A DNA stretch of 64,000 nt, from contig NW_024037059.1 in NCBI RefSeq assembly GCF_015706575.1, positions 28,592,129-28,656,128 of the forward strand. Reading direction: 5' to 3'. A program made the position numbers and the translations under genes. Shown piece by piece: positions 63,690 to 64,000 of this stretch. Position 1 is the stretch's first letter, and each line of letters opens with the position of its first letter. The stretch comes from Patiria miniata. Lineage: Eukaryota > Echinodermata > Asteroidea > Valvatida > Asterinidae. Under the pieces are notes generated by a model. That model did no database searches. It was not told where the DNA came from and was given only the letters and a program-made list of their open reading frames with translations.

Positions 63690-63958
63690 AAATATTTCTG
63701 GTAATGAAACCAAGGATTCCTCAAAAGCACAATAGGCACTGTAGCTCGCAAGCCTGAAGAAACCCGTAGAGAGAAGACAATGAGAAGAAATTACAGTTTT
63801 AGAGGTGGGAGGAAAACCCCAGAAGAACATTCTGGGGAGAACCCACGGAATCGGGTAGGGACTGAAAACCCAATCCACATATTGGCCCGGGTGGGATTCG
63901 AACCCGGGTCACAGCGGTGGAAGGCAAGGAAAGAACTGCTGCGCCAACCTGACTCCCC
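63690..63958 (-). mobile_element. tRNA-headed SINE, family A
   Basis: The best preserved copy in the window. Read on the minus strand it starts GGGGAGTCAGGTTGGCGCAG, has a consensus B box (GGTTCGAATCC) and ends in the AAACCAAGGATTCCTCAA region written on the plus strand. Intergenic. Confidence 0.87.
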
Positions 63959-64000
63959 AGTATGCTTGAAATTAACATGGACCTACTCAAAAGTCCATGG

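Overview
The window is animal nuclear DNA. Genes are split by short GT-AG introns, AT-rich intergenic DNA is packed with tRNA-headed SINEs and small inverted-repeat DNA elements, and the proteins are metazoan (SLC5 transporters, ATPSCKMT, a SAM-domain protein of the Aveugle/SAMD12 type, an immunoglobulin-superfamily receptor). Gene content and repeat style fit a marine invertebrate deuterostome, most likely an echinoderm or another ambulacrarian. That placement is inference.

Layout. (1) Positions 31-12,209, minus strand: the first 14 coding exons of an SLC5 sodium-coupled monocarboxylate transporter-like gene, whose 3' end lies beyond base 1. (2) 16,378-19,160, plus strand: a three-exon ATP synthase c-subunit lysine methyltransferase homologue (ATPSCKMT/FAM173B). 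(3) 20,914-42,906, plus strand: a complete 16-exon paralogue of the first transporter. The paralogues point away from each other, with the methyltransferase gene between them, and every shared intron has the same place and phase. Intron 6 of the plus-strand copy is 10.3 kb. It is filled by a large inverted-repeat repeat complex with an internal tandem duplication. (4) 43,217-44,819: non-coding DNA with a possible solo LTR. (5) 46,421-49,851, plus strand: a 132-residue SAM-domain protein. (6) 53,216-54,825, minus strand: a two-exon, three-Ig-domain single-pass membrane protein. (7) 57,867-59,589, plus strand: a small secreted protein with a PPPDE/DeSI-like His...Cys arrangement. (8) 59.6-64.0 kb: no gene seen, one mariner-type MITE and one SINE.

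The genes do not form a pathway. The transporter pair is a local duplication. The methyltransferase (mitochondrial), SAM protein (signalling scaffold), Ig receptor (cell surface) and secreted protein look like unrelated neighbours.

The less ordinary content is structural. There is a 33-copy, almost perfect 11-bp minisatellite. A 32-bp palindrome occurs in two genes with a compensating base-pair change. A 97-bp hairpin lies in an intron. Nine short DNA elements have identifiable ends, eight with target-site duplications that can be read directly, and two of them enclose tRNA-like pol III promoter units. A 3.36-kb tandem duplication has one copy lacking about 863 bp. Exon limits below were set by reading frame, phase continuity and GT/AG sites, and for the transporters by agreement between the two paralogues.
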